64,000 bases of DNA from Pinisolibacter aquiterrae (GTDB taxonomy: Bacteria > Pseudomonadota > Alphaproteobacteria > Rhizobiales > Ancalomicrobiaceae): NCBI RefSeq assembly GCF_019160155.1, contig NZ_JAFNIH010000041.1, forward strand, positions 62,001 to 126,000. The letters run 5' to 3'. This document shows, piece after piece, positions 17,654-24,848 of this stretch. Position numbers and translations under genes: made by a program. The notes under the pieces were generated by a model. That model did not search any database. It had not been told where the DNA came from and saw only the letters and a list, made by a program, of their open reading frames with translations. The first letter of the stretch is position 1. Each line of letters starts with the position of its first letter.

Positions 17654-18537
17654 GTGCGGAACGTCCCCGGCGCAGGCTCGGTGGTGGAAAGGGGGCGACC
17701 GGGGAAGAGCCGGTTCAGCGACACTTCCTCGGAGGCGATGGCGACGAGGCCGTCGTCCTCGAACATGACCATGGGTTTGGCGGCGAGACGGTCCTTGGCG
17801 AAGCCGATGCCGTCCTTGGTGGAGACCAGGAAGGAGAAGGTGCCGTCGAGGTCGTCGACCGACTGTTCGAGCGCGGTCTCGAGCTTCACGCCTTGCGCCA
17901 GCTTGTCGGCGACATAGACCGCGATCAGCTCGCTGTCGTTGTCGGTGCGGAACTCGAAGCCGCGCGCCTCGAGACGGCGGCGCATCTTCCAATAGTTGGT
18001 GATCTGCCCGTTGTGGACGATCGCGACGTCGGCGAAGCCGGTCGCCCAGAACGGATGCGCCGATTCCGGCTTGACGTCGGACTCGGTCGCCAGCCGCACG
18101 TGGCCGATGCCGTGGCTGCCGCGGATCTCGCCGATGCGATAGGTGGCGTCGAGGTCGTGGCTGGTGCCGACGTCCTTGACGATGTCGAGCGCGGTGCCGA
18201 TCGAAACGAGCTTGGCGGCATGTTCCATCGCATAGGAGAAGGGGCGGATCTCGCCGTCGTAATGGACGTCGACGACGAAGGTGGCGCCCTCGCGCCTCTC
18301 CTTGGCGATGGTGGCGCCGTGCTCGGCGAGCGCCGCGCGGATCCGGGCGATCGAGCCCTCCGCGTCGTCCTCGACCAGGAAGCGCAGGCGAAGCCCCTCG
18401 ACGTCGTCCTCGTAGAGGGCGAAGCCGGTCGAATCCGGCCCGCGATGCTGGCAGCCGTCCAGCATGTCGACCAGCGCTCGGCCCAGGACCTGGTTCGAGC
18501 CCGGCGTCTTGAAGAAGATCCCGGCGATGCCGCACAT
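17635..18537 (-). CDS. glxB: Class II glutamine amidotransferase (GlxB/MgsA)
   Basis: A 300-residue Ntn-type amidotransferase. The nucleophile is Cys2, exposed after Met removal (MCGIAGIFF), and the glutamine-binding block CQHRGPDSTGFALY follows. Homologues are GlxB of S. meliloti and MgsA, the subunit of N-methylglutamate synthase that hydrolyses gamma-glutamylmethylamide or glutamine and releases amine to the synthase barrel. First gene of a three-gene minus-strand operon, overlapping the next by 19 nt. A TTGACG-17-TAGGGT promoter is visible upstream. Confidence 0.87.
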   Translation of the reverse strand: MCGIAGIFFKTPGSNQVLGRALVDMLDGCQHRGPDSTGFALYEDDVEGLRLRFLVEDDAEGSIARIRAALAEHGATIAKERREGATFVVDVHYDGEIRPFSYAMEHAAKLVSIGTALDIVKDVGTSHDLDATYRIGEIRGSHGIGHVRLATESDVKPESAHPFWATGFADVAIVHNGQITNYWKMRRRLEARGFEFRTDNDSELIAVYVADKLAQGVKLETALEQSVDDLDGTFSFLVSTKDGIGFAKDRLAAKPMVMFEDDGLVAIASEEVSLNRLFPGRPLSTTEPAPGTFRTWSRSI

Positions 18538-18572
18538 GGGCGTGTCTCCGATCGGGGTGTGGGATGGAGACG

Positions 18573-18601
18573 ACCCTAGGCGTGGGCGTCGTTCTCGTCA
18601 A
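18573..18601 (-). promoter_or_regulatory. Candidate promoter of the glxB operon
   Basis: Reading the minus strand: TTGACG (18601-18596), a 17-nt spacer, TAGGGT (18578-18573). The -35 matches 5 of 6. It gives a start near 18566, about 30 nt before the glxB ATG. The palindrome at 18618-18630 would then be centred near -58, a usual place for an activator. Confidence 0.4.
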
Positions 18602-18617
18602 CATGGGTGAATGAATT

Positions 18618-18630
18618 TTCCTGTCAGGAA
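18618..18630. promoter_or_regulatory. Perfect 13-bp palindrome, likely operator
   Basis: TTCCTG-T-CAGGAA flanked by AT-rich sequence, unusual against the GC-rich background. Its half site (GAAAATTCCTG on the minus strand) resembles the arms of the larger inverted repeat at 18766-18801, so both may bind the same regulator in the divergent glxB/glnT control region. Confidence 0.5.
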
Positions 18631-18675
18631 TTTTCGAGAGGCGACCGGCCTTCATTCGCCGCCGTTCGCCCTCTC

Positions 18676-18697
18676 GGCCGCGCGCGAGCGCGCGGCC
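18676..18697. repeat. GC-only 22-bp palindrome in the divergent region
   Basis: GGCCGCGCGC (18676-18685), GA, GCGCGCGGCC (18688-18697), perfect, followed directly by a second palindrome CCGGATCCGG (18696-18705). Lies midway between glxB and glnT. Could be a hairpin insulating the two divergent transcripts; no function is shown. Confidence 0.45.
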
Positions 18698-18765
18698 GGA
18701 TCCGGATCAATACGGATCTCGGCGACGAGCCGGGTTCGATCTGCCCAAGAAGGCGCCAGATTGTG

Positions 18766-18801
18766 CAAAATTTCCGCGAACTATCCTTCGCAGAAATTTT
18801 G
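18766..18801. promoter_or_regulatory. 36-bp inverted repeat, likely operator for the glnT/glxB region
   Basis: Arms CAAAATTTCCGCGAA (18766-18780) and TTCGCAGAAATTTTG (18787-18801) pair at 14 of 15 positions around a 6-nt centre. It lies 96 nt upstream of the glnT ATG in an AT-rich island. Size and symmetry fit a dimeric regulator site; the GlxA-type AraC and XRE-cupin regulators in this window are the obvious candidates. Confidence 0.6.
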
Positions 18802-18896
18802 TTTCCTCGTGGTGGATGTGGTTTCCTGTCCAGCGAGACGGACGGATCGGGGCGGGGCTCGGGTCGTCCGAACGCATGCGCCAGCGAGGACCTCCC

Positions 18897-20198
18897 ATGA
18901 CCGCCGACCTTTCGCAGATCGCCGCCGACCGAGGCATCAAATATTTCCTGATCTCCTACGTCGATCTGTTCGGTCATCTCCGCGCCAAGCTGGTGCCGGC
19001 CGCGGCGATCGGTCAGATGCAGAGGAACGGCGCCGGTTTCGCCGGTTTCGCCACCCATCTCGACATGACTCCGGCCCATCCCGACACGCTCGCCGTGCCC
19101 GATCCGGCGAGCCTGATCCAATTGCCGTGGAAGCGTGAGGTGGGTTGGCTCGCCGCCGATCTCTGGTGCGACGGGGCGCCGGTGCCGGACGCGCCGCGCA
19201 ACTTGCTGAAGAAGCAGATCGCGGAGGCGAAGAAGCTCGGTCTCCAGATGAAGACCGGCGTCGAGTGCGAGTTCTTCCTTCTGACCCGCGACGGCAAGAG
19301 CCTCGCCGACGGCGCCGACGAATACCCGAAGCCCTGCTACGACCAGATGGCCCTGATGCGCCAGTTCGACCTGATCGAGGCGATCTGCGACGGCATGCTC
19401 GAGCTCGGCTGGCGGCCCTATCAGAACGACCACGAGGACGCCAACGGCCAGTTCGAGATGAATTGGGAATACGACGACGTCCTCGTCTCCGCCGATCGCC
19501 ACGTCTTCTTCAAATACATGACCAAGACGCTGGCCGAGCAGGCTGGCTGGCGGGCGACCTTCATGCCCAAGCCCTTCAACGATCTGACCGGCAACGGCTG
19601 CCACATGCACGTCAGCCTGTGGAAGGACGGGGTCAACGTCTTCGACGATCCCACCGGCGAGCTCGGCATGAGCGCGATGAGCTACCAGTTCCTCGGCGGC
19701 GTCATGCATTCGGCCGCCGATCTCTGCGCGATCTTCAATCCGACCGTCAATTCCTTCAAGCGGATCAACGCCTCGATCACCGCCTCGGGAGCGACCTGGA
19801 GCCCCAACACCATCACCTACACCGGCAACAACCGCACCCACATGGTGCGCATCCCCGAGGCCGGCCGCTTCGAGTTCCGCCTGATGGACGGCGCCACCAA
19901 CCCCTATCTCGCCCCGGCCGCGCTGCTGATGGCCGGTCTCGACGGCCTCGCGAAGGGCCGCGATCCCGGCGAGCGCCTCGACATCAACATGTACACCCAC
20001 GGCCACACGCTCCAGAACGTCCGCAAGCTGCCGCTCAATCTCCTCGACGCGTTGCGCCTGATGGAGAAGTCCGACGTGGCGCGCGCCGGCTTCGGCGACG
20101 CCTTCGTCGACAGCTACGTCAAGCTGAAGATGGAATCCTGGAACGCCTTCATGTCCCATGCCTCGACCTGGGAACGGCTCCACACGCTCGACTGTTGA
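18897..20198 (+). CDS. glnT: Type III glutamine synthetase / gamma-glutamylmethylamide synthetase
   Basis: A 433-residue glutamine-synthetase-fold ligase. Family blocks: KTGVECEFFLL (metal-binding Glu), NGQFEMNW, NGCHMHVSLW (ATP/metal His), and RIPEAGRFEFRLMDGATNPYL at the glutamate-binding end. The ATG at 18897 follows GCGAGGA; the open frame extends upstream through the operator region without support. The family contains GlnT of rhizobia and GmaS, which joins glutamate and methylamine with ATP to give gamma-glutamylmethylamide. Divergence from glxB/glxC-glxD and proximity of soxBDAG favour GmaS. Sequence alone cannot separate it from ammonia-using GlnT. Confidence 0.85.
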   Translation: MTADLSQIAADRGIKYFLISYVDLFGHLRAKLVPAAAIGQMQRNGAGFAGFATHLDMTPAHPDTLAVPDPASLIQLPWKREVGWLAADLWCDGAPVPDAPRNLLKKQIAEAKKLGLQMKTGVECEFFLLTRDGKSLADGADEYPKPCYDQMALMRQFDLIEAICDGMLELGWRPYQNDHEDANGQFEMNWEYDDVLVSADRHVFFKYMTKTLAEQAGWRATFMPKPFNDLTGNGCHMHVSLWKDGVNVFDDPTGELGMSAMSYQFLGGVMHSAADLCAIFNPTVNSFKRINASITASGATWSPNTITYTGNNRTHMVRIPEAGRFEFRLMDGATNPYLAPAALLMAGLDGLAKGRDPGERLDINMYTHGHTLQNVRKLPLNLLDALRLMEKSDVARAGFGDAFVDSYVKLKMESWNAFMSHASTWERLHTLDC

Positions 20199-20292
20199 TC
20201 TCCCCGGCGCCTTCCGCCAAGAGTTCTCCCCGCCGCCCGCGAGGGCGGCGGTCGCCGCCTCACGTCCCCGCTCTTCATACGGATCCCGCTCC

Positions 20293-21159
20293 ATGACCGC
20301 GCCTCACGAGACCCACGTCCTGACGATCTCCTGTGCCGACACCGTCGGCATCGTCGCCGCCGTGTCGGGTTTTCTCGCCGGTCGCGGTCTCTTCATCACC
20401 GAATCCGCCCACTACGGCGACGAGGAGACCGGCCGCTTCTTCATGCGCACGGTGTTCCGGCTCGGTGAGGGTCAGGGGCCGATCACCGATCTGAAGGCCG
20501 CCTTCGGCGCCATCGCCGAGCGTTTCGGCATGGACTGGGCGATCCGCGATCTCGCGAAGAAGCCGCGGGTGATGATCCTCGTCTCGAAGTTCGATCACTG
20601 CCTGAACGACCTGCTCTACCGCTATCGCACGGGGACCCTGCCGATCGAGATCCCGGCGGTCGTCTCCAACCATCCCGACCTCCAGCGCGTGGTCGAATGG
20701 CACGGCATCCCCTATCACCACTTGCCCGTCACCAAGGAGACCAAGGACGCCCAAGAGGCCAAGATCCTGGAGATGGTCGATCGGCTCTCCATCGATCTGG
20801 TGGTGCTCGCCCGCTACATGCAGGTGCTCTCGCCGGCGATGTGCGCGGCGCTGGCGTGGCGGACCATCAACATCCACCATTCCTTCCTGCCGAGCTTCAA
20901 GGGCGCCAAGCCCTATCATCAGGCCCACAAGCGCGGGGTGAAGATCATCGGCGCCACCGCGCACTACGTCACCACCGACCTCGACGAGGGCCCGATCATC
21001 GAGCAGGGCGTCGAACGCGTCGACCACACCCAGACCGCCGAGGATTTCGTGGCGATCGGCCGCGACATCGAGAACGTGGTTCTGGCGCGGGCGGTGCAGT
21101 TCCACGTCGAGCACCGCGTCATCGCCAACGGCGCCAAGACGGTGGTGTTCCGCCGCTGA
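20293..21159 (+). CDS. purU: Formyltetrahydrofolate deformylase
   Basis: A 288-residue enzyme that hydrolyses 10-formyl-tetrahydrofolate to formate and tetrahydrofolate. An N-terminal ACT domain (~8-80, GIVAAVSGFLAGRGLFI) is followed by the formyltransferase fold with catalytic Asn193 and His195 (NIHHSFLPSF) and Asp231 (DLDEGPII). I chose the ATG at 20293; the frame is open further back into glnT. It follows glnT by 94 nt. PurU commonly accompanies soxBDAG, where demethylation loads one-carbon units on tetrahydrofolate, and this fits a methylamine/sarcosine route. Its stop lies 4 nt from the convergent Ada-like gene. Confidence 0.95.
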   Translation: MTAPHETHVLTISCADTVGIVAAVSGFLAGRGLFITESAHYGDEETGRFFMRTVFRLGEGQGPITDLKAAFGAIAERFGMDWAIRDLAKKPRVMILVSKFDHCLNDLLYRYRTGTLPIEIPAVVSNHPDLQRVVEWHGIPYHHLPVTKETKDAQEAKILEMVDRLSIDLVVLARYMQVLSPAMCAALAWRTINIHHSFLPSFKGAKPYHQAHKRGVKIIGATAHYVTTDLDEGPIIEQGVERVDHTQTAEDFVAIGRDIENVVLARAVQFHVEHRVIANGAKTVVFRR

Positions 21160-21163
21160 CGGC

Positions 21164-22045
21164 TCACGCCTCCCCGGTGCAGCGCCCGGCCTCCCAGCCG
21201 AGGATCGCCCGTTTGCGTGCCAAGCCCCAGTGATAGCCGGTGAGGCTGCCGGAGCGGCCGATCACCCGGTGGCACGGCACCACGAAGGAGATCGGGTTGC
21301 GCCCGACCGCCGCCCCGACTGCGCGGCTCGCCTTGGGGCTGCCGATCGCCTCGGCGATGTCGGAATAGGTGGTGGCGCGGCCGAAGGGGATGGCGAGCAG
21401 GGTGCGCCACACCCGGATCTCGAAGTCGGTGCCGATCAGAACCACCCGGAGCGGACTGTCGGGACGCCACCGCTCCTCCTCGAAGATGCGTCGCGCATGC
21501 ATCTCCGTGAAGGCGTCGTCACGCAGGTGCCGCGCCGCCGGCCAGCGGGCGAGGAGATCGTCGAGCGCCGCCTCCTCTTCGCCCGGATCGGCGAAGGCGA
21601 GCCCGGCGAGCCCGTGGTCGGTCGCCACGATCACGGCGACGCCGAAGGGCGAGGCATGGAACCCGTGCCGCATCAGGAGGCCGGCCCCGCGCGCCTTGAA
21701 GGCGCCGGGCGTCATCGCCTCGTGGGTGACGAAGAGATCGTGCAACCGGCCCGGACCGGAGAGGCCGACCTCGAGCGCGGTGTCGAGCACCGAGGCGGCG
21801 TCCTCGAGCAGGCGCTTGGCGGCGTCGAGGGTGATCGCGGCGAGGAACTGCTTCGGCGTGATCCCGGCGAAGCGGGCGAAGAGGCGGGTGAGCTGGACCG
21901 GCGACAGGCCGACCGCGGCGGCGATCGCGTCCGTCGAGGGCTGATCGGTGCGCGCCTCGGTGATGAAGGCGATCGCCCGGCGGATGCGCAGATAATCGGC
22001 GACGCGGTCGGTCTCGTCGAGGGCGGTGAGGGGGAGGTCGGTCAT
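21164..22045 (-). CDS. Ada-like AraC regulator fused to O6-methylguanine-DNA methyltransferase
   Basis: A 293-residue two-domain protein. Residues ~15-115 carry an AraC-type helix-turn-helix (VGLSPVQLTRLFARFAGITP). Residues ~125-293 are the alkyltransferase, with acceptor Cys258 in VVPCHRVIG and the RAVGAAVGRNP block. It lacks the N-terminal Cys4 zinc domain of E. coli Ada that senses methylphosphotriesters. It repairs O6-methylguanine by self-methylation and may regulate transcription. The ATG at 22045 fits the family; the frame continues 49 codons upstream over the nth leader without support. It is divergent from nth and convergent with purU. Confidence 0.9.
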   Translation of the reverse strand: MTDLPLTALDETDRVADYLRIRRAIAFITEARTDQPSTDAIAAAVGLSPVQLTRLFARFAGITPKQFLAAITLDAAKRLLEDAASVLDTALEVGLSGPGRLHDLFVTHEAMTPGAFKARGAGLLMRHGFHASPFGVAVIVATDHGLAGLAFADPGEEEAALDDLLARWPAARHLRDDAFTEMHARRIFEEERWRPDSPLRVVLIGTDFEIRVWRTLLAIPFGRATTYSDIAEAIGSPKASRAVGAAVGRNPISFVVPCHRVIGRSGSLTGYHWGLARKRAILGWEAGRCTGEA

Positions 22046-22170
22046 CGGCGTCTCGGGGTTGGGAGAGGCGAGCTTAAGGCCGCCGCGACCCGGGCGACAC
22101 CCGATTTTCGACCGCGTGGATTGAGCCGGCGGGATCGCCGGGCTAGGAACGGGGGACCCGGAGATCGCCC

Positions 22171-22929
22171 ATGCCCGCCGCGCCGAAATCACCCGCCCCG
22201 TCGAAGAAGCCCACGAAGAAGAAACCCGCCCGCTCGCTCTATTCCAAGGCCGAGATCGAGGCGCTGTTCCGCCGCTTCGCCACCGCCGAGCCGGAGCCGA
22301 AGGGCGAGCTCTATGCGGTCAACACCTTCACGCTGCTGGTCGCGGTGGTGCTCTCCGCCCAGGCGACCGACGCCGGGGTGAACAAGGCGACGCCGGAACT
22401 CTTCCGCCTCGCCGACACGCCGGAGAAGATGGTCGCCCTCGGCGAGGATCGGATCCGCGATCTGATCAAGACCATCGGCCTCTTCAAGACCAAGGCGAAG
22501 AACGTCTTTCTCTTGTCGAAGATGTTGGTGGAGGAGCACGGCGGGGTCGTGCCGGACACGCGCGAGGCGCTCCAGGCCCTGCCCGGGGTCGGGCGCAAGA
22601 CCGCCAACGTGGTGCTCAACATCGCCTTCGGCCAGCCGACGATCGCCGTCGACACCCACATCTTCCGCCTCGCCAATCGCCTGGGGCTCGCCCCGGGCAA
22701 GACGCCCGAAGAGGTCGAGGCGCGGCTGGCGGCGCTGATCCCCGAGCCTTACGTGCGCCATTCGCACCACTGGCTGATCCTGCATGGCCGCTACGTCTGC
22801 AAGGCGAGGAAGCCCGAGTGCGAGCGTTGCCTGATCTCCGACTTGTGCAAATGGCCGGAGAAGACCGCGAATGCGCCGGCGATGCCGGTCGCCTTCGGCG
22901 CGGCGGCGGTGAAGGGCGAGGCCGAGTGA
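22171..22929 (+). CDS. nth: Endonuclease III (DNA glycosylase/AP lyase)
   Basis: A 252-residue base-excision repair enzyme that removes oxidised pyrimidines and nicks AP sites. The helix-hairpin-helix LPGVGRKTANVV holds the catalytic Lys143; Asp161 lies in VDTHIFR. The 4Fe-4S loop is complete: Cys210, Cys217, Cys220 and Cys226. A basic Lys/Pro-rich N-terminal tail of ~20 residues precedes the usual start, and the C-terminus has a short low-complexity tail. It is divergent from the Ada-like gene, so two DNA repair functions sit side by side inside the methylated-amine region. Confidence 0.95.
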   Translation: MPAAPKSPAPSKKPTKKKPARSLYSKAEIEALFRRFATAEPEPKGELYAVNTFTLLVAVVLSAQATDAGVNKATPELFRLADTPEKMVALGEDRIRDLIKTIGLFKTKAKNVFLLSKMLVEEHGGVVPDTREALQALPGVGRKTANVVLNIAFGQPTIAVDTHIFRLANRLGLAPGKTPEEVEARLAALIPEPYVRHSHHWLILHGRYVCKARKPECERCLISDLCKWPEKTANAPAMPVAFGAAAVKGEAE

Positions 22930-22973
22930 GCGACGGCAAGCCCGGCCGGGCGTCCGCCGGTCAGGCCGTGACG

Positions 22974-23007
22974 CTCATCCAATTCCGACAAGTCCGAATT
23001 GGATGAG
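22974..23007. repeat. 34-bp near-perfect palindrome between convergent genes
   Basis: Arms 22974-22989 and 22992-23007 pair at 15 of 16 positions around a 2-nt centre (core CATCCAATTC and GAATTGGATG). It lies between the 3' ends of nth and the XRE-cupin gene. No U-tract follows in either direction. Position suggests a bidirectional terminator, but the AT-rich core and minimal loop would also suit a protein site or a dispersed repeat. Confidence 0.6.
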
Positions 23008-23025
23008 CCCAGGATCAGGGATCGC

Positions 23026-23676
23026 TCAGCTCTCGCCGCTGCGCGAATAGACGATCACCGACAGGAGCCGGATCGGCAGTTTCCTGAGCTCCTCCGGCCC
23101 GTGCGGCGCGTCGGCGTCGAAGAACAGACTGTCGCCGGCGGCCATGTCGTAGAGCTTGTCGCCGTGGCGATAGCCGACCTCGCCCTCGACGATGTAGATG
23201 AATTCCTGCCCCGCGTGCTGAAAGATCGGGAAGACGTCCGAGGTCTCGGTCAGCGTCACCATGTAGGGCTCGACCACCAGCGACTTGCCGATCGAATGGC
23301 CGAGCAGGTGATACTGGTGGCCCGCGCGCGTGCCGCGCCGCTCGATCGCCAGCCCCTCGCCCGCCTTGACGAAGGTGGCGTCGCGCTGCTCCTCGAATTT
23401 GCGGAAGAAGGCGGTCACCGGCACGTTGAGCGCGCCGGAGAGCGCCTGGAGCGTGGCGAGCGACGGCGAGGTCTGGCCGTTCTCGATCTTCGACAACATC
23501 CCGGCCGAGAGCCCGGCCTGCCGCGACAGGTCGGCGACGGTCATGCCGAGCTTCAGGCGATATTCGTGGACCTGACGGCCGATCGCCACCTCGAGCCGGT
23601 TCTCGCGCGCGCCCGTGACGGCGTGCGGGTTCTGTTGCATGTCCTTGGTCGGCACGGGCGGGTCCGTTCGTTTCAT
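23026..23676 (-). CDS. XRE-family regulator with C-terminal cupin sensor
   Basis: A protein of ~216 residues. An XRE helix-turn-helix near residues 35-90 (VADLSRQAGLSAGMLSKIENGQ) is followed by a cupin_2 small-molecule sensor (QEFIYIVEGEVGYRHGDKLY, then AGDSLFFDADAPHG). Regulators of this build control amine, polyamine or amino-acid catabolism. Two starts are possible: 23676 (MKRTDPP), used here, or 23640 (MQQNPH), which has an AAGGA site five bases away. The GlxA-type gene lies 13 nt upstream on the same strand, so the two regulators are probably co-transcribed. Confidence 0.88.
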   Translation of the reverse strand: MKRTDPPVPTKDMQQNPHAVTGARENRLEVAIGRQVHEYRLKLGMTVADLSRQAGLSAGMLSKIENGQTSPSLATLQALSGALNVPVTAFFRKFEEQRDATFVKAGEGLAIERRGTRAGHQYHLLGHSIGKSLVVEPYMVTLTETSDVFPIFQHAGQEFIYIVEGEVGYRHGDKLYDMAAGDSLFFDADAPHGPEELRKLPIRLLSVIVYSRSGES

Positions 23677-23689
23677 CCGAGGAAACACT

Positions 23690-24733
23690 CTAGGGCATTG
23701 CGCGCCCGCGTCCACCCTCGATCCCCACAGCCGGGGCCTCCGCCTGCCGCCCCGAGGCGGCGCGTTCGCCCGACGGCGTCCGCCCGAAGCGGGTCCGATA
23801 GACCCGCGCGAAATGCCCCGGCGCCGCGAAGCCGCAGGCGACGGCGATCTCCGCGACCGAGAGGCTGGTCTGGCGCAGCAGCGTTCGCGCCCGGTCGAGC
23901 CTGAGGCCGAGATAATGATCGCCCAGCGTCGAGCCGAGATGGCCGGCGAAGAGCCGCTCCAATTGGCGCACGGTGACGCCCGCGATCGCCGCCAGCGCCT
24001 CCCGCCCGACCGGCTCCTCGATCCGCTCCTCCATCACCGCCAGGACCTTCAGCAGGCGGTCGTTGGTGGTGCGCCAGCGTTCCCTTAAGGAAAGCCGCTG
24101 CGCGTCGTCGCCGGAGCGCGAGCGGGTATGGAGATACCAGTCGCAGACCCGGAGCGCGAGATCGGCGCCGTGGCGCCGGCCGATCAGCTCGACCATCATG
24201 TCGAACGAGGCGAGCCCGCCGGCGCAGGTGATGCGGTCGCGATCGATCACCCACAAGGAGCGCTCGAGCGCCAGATCGGGAAACTCCTCGAGGAGCGCCG
24301 GAATGTGCTCCCAGTGAATGGTGGCGCGCCGCCCGTGCAGAAGCCCGGCGCGCGCCAGGATCCACGCCCCGCCCGACATGCCGCCGATCGTCACCCCGGC
24401 CGCCGCCAGCGCCCTGAGCCGCGCGAAGGTCGGCTTGTGGTCGAACTCGGCCGGATTGCCACCGGCGCACACCATCACCAGATCGAGCCCGCCCGCCGCC
24501 TCGAAACCGAGATCGGGCGTGATCGTCACCCCGCTCGACGAGGCGACCGGCGCCCCGTCGATGCCGAGATGCGACCACGCATAGAGCGGCTCGCCGGTCA
24601 GCGTCACCGCGGCGCGCAGCGGCTCGACCGCCGAGGCATAGGACATCAGCGGAAAGCCCGGCACCAGCAGGAAACCGACCCGGTGGGGCCGGTCGGCGCG
24701 CGCCGTTGCAACAGGGGAGGGGGGCGTCGTCAC
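23690..24733 (-). CDS. glxA: GlxA-type AraC regulator with DJ-1/PfpI-like domain
   Basis: A 347-residue regulator. Residues ~20-190 form a class I amidotransferase-like (DJ-1/PfpI) domain (VGFLLVPGFPLMSYASAVEPLR; GMSGGAWILARAGLL) that serves as a ligand sensor. Residues ~235-330 are the AraC double helix-turn-helix (SVAEIAVACGFAAPGHFARVYR). Named relatives include GlxA of S. meliloti and the GbdR/CdhR/SouR regulators of betaine, carnitine and sarcosine use. The start is a GTG at 24733. It is divergent from soxBDAG by 115 nt, making activation of that operon likely. Confidence 0.9.
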   Translation of the reverse strand: MTTPPSPVATARADRPHRVGFLLVPGFPLMSYASAVEPLRAAVTLTGEPLYAWSHLGIDGAPVASSSGVTITPDLGFEAAGGLDLVMVCAGGNPAEFDHKPTFARLRALAAAGVTIGGMSGGAWILARAGLLHGRRATIHWEHIPALLEEFPDLALERSLWVIDRDRITCAGGLASFDMMVELIGRRHGADLALRVCDWYLHTRSRSGDDAQRLSLRERWRTTNDRLLKVLAVMEERIEEPVGREALAAIAGVTVRQLERLFAGHLGSTLGDHYLGLRLDRARTLLRQTSLSVAEIAVACGFAAPGHFARVYRTRFGRTPSGERAASGRQAEAPAVGIEGGRGRAMP

Positions 24734-24848
24734 GGATGTCGCATCCAGTTCGATCGGGGTCGCTTCGGGGCAGGTTAACAGGCCGCCGCCGGGATCACCA
24801 TGGGGCTCGCCGCGTTGCGGCAGACCCGAGGCCGAACCGGACCCGCCG

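Noticed and set aside
17654-18655. Extending the GXGXG-FMN frame upstream to 18655 (a 986-codon protein)
   Set aside because: The extra N-terminal part is the out-of-frame shadow of glxB and has no domain. The GXGXG domain begins right at the GTG at 17653.
18752-18768. Possible sigma-54 promoter (GGCGCC...TGTGCA) upstream of glnT
   Set aside because: The GG and GC elements are 11 nt apart, not 10, and the flanking consensus is poor. It also overlaps the inverted repeat, which explains the sequence better.
24734-24848. Operator search between glxA and soxB
   Set aside because: Only a short GGATG-TCG-CATCC repeat is seen; too small to call, and it lacks the AAAATTYC half-site.
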